64,000 bases of DNA from Bacteroidota bacterium (GTDB lineage: Bacteria > Bacteroidota > Bacteroidia > Chitinophagales > Saprospiraceae): contig WGNL01000025.1 in the NCBI GenBank assembly GCA_016124585.1, forward strand, positions 1 through 64,000, in the 5' to 3' direction. Below the pieces are notes generated by a model, which was not told the origin of the DNA, did not search any database, and saw nothing but the letters and a program-made list of their open reading frames with translations. This document shows, one piece after another, positions 63,841 through 64,000 of this stretch (position 1 is the first letter of the stretch; every line of letters begins with the position of its first letter). Position numbers and translations under genes: made by a program.

Positions 63841-64000
63841 TGGCAACTATCCGTTTTCAGGCAATTCGTGAAACTTTGAACAGACAGCCCGTTCCAGTTG
63901 TAGAACCAAATCTGCGTAGGTCAGAATTGTATGCGGCCAACGTTTTTACCATTAGCACAGCTAAGCACTATATGCCCAAAGAGGCCTACAATGCTGTCCT
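63841..64000 (+). CDS. glnN: Type III glutamine synthetase, 5' part (cut by window end)
   Basis: The first 53 codons of a gene that runs past the window end. The start reads MATIRFQAIRETLNRQPVPV, followed by LYAANVFTISTAKHYMPKEA, which matches the N terminus of GSIII (GlnN) enzymes of Bacteroidota. Those are about 730 residues and make glutamine from glutamate, ammonia and ATP in the cytosol. A good promoter lies just upstream. The catalytic domain is outside the window, so activity is not seen here. Confidence 0.85.

Overview
The window looks like chromosomal DNA from a member of the Bacteroidota, most likely the Saprospiria (inference). Supporting signs are three cargo proteins with type IX secretion (T9SS) C-terminal sorting domains, a SusC/SusD/SusE locus, the start of a type III glutamine synthetase, -7 boxes of the form TAnnTTTG, and a DUF1501 plus PSD1/DUF1549 pair of the sort seen in Saprospiria, Planctomycetes and Verrucomicrobia. 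No ribosomal RNA, integrase, transposase or CRISPR array was found. One tRNA (Asn) is present.

Layout. 1-9 kb: secreted endonuclease/exonuclease/phosphatase lipoprotein, then on the minus strand a TamB-like translocation protein, a YbgC-type thioesterase, a VWA protein and an EamA transporter. 9-17 kb: transketolase and an FAH-family hydrolase two bases apart, a 1129-residue WG-repeat protein, tRNA-Asn with its own promoter and terminator, and a PfkB sugar kinase. 17-20 kb: a secreted protein of unknown function, then a divergent pair of a two-helix membrane protein (DUF4231/SLATT-like) and a patatin-like phospholipase. 20-25.6 kb: a WbqC-like protein and HMG-CoA synthase with abutting stop and start codons, groS-groL and rlmN.

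25.7-30 kb holds the most unusual unit. A cytosolic effector-associated-like domain (EAD11-like) is fused through a beta-rich domain and one membrane helix to a periplasmic TonB C-terminal domain. It is followed on the same strand by a bacterial dynamin-like GTPase and a small lipoprotein, and then by the tRNA-modification gene tsaC/sua5. A four-copy, 41-bp-period degenerate repeat lies just downstream. I read the first three genes as a candidate undescribed membrane stress or conflict system; this is inference from domain content and gene order.

31-40.5 kb: methylmalonyl-CoA epimerase, an outer-membrane receptor, a CotH-like protein, a possible noncoding RNA with a strong terminator, a BatA/VWA protein, a SnoaL-like lipoprotein, a GT2 glycosyltransferase and an AraC regulator. 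40.8-47.1 kb: a SusC-SusD-SusE locus. Its SusD carries an internal pair of SusE-type modules closely matching the neighbouring SusE protein. 47-55 kb: a SnoaL protein, a GNAT acetyltransferase and three adjacent minus-strand T9SS cargo proteins; the largest has a degenerate metzincin zinc motif. 55-64 kb: a 21-bp tandem repeat, a protein with a fibronectin-III-like tail, DUF1501 / CBS / PSD1-cytochrome genes, an imperfectly repeated palindromic element, and an FMN glutamate-synthase-like protein divergent from the cut-off glutamine synthetase gene.

All assignments come from reading sequence and translations by eye. No database search was run. Family names rest on recognised motifs.
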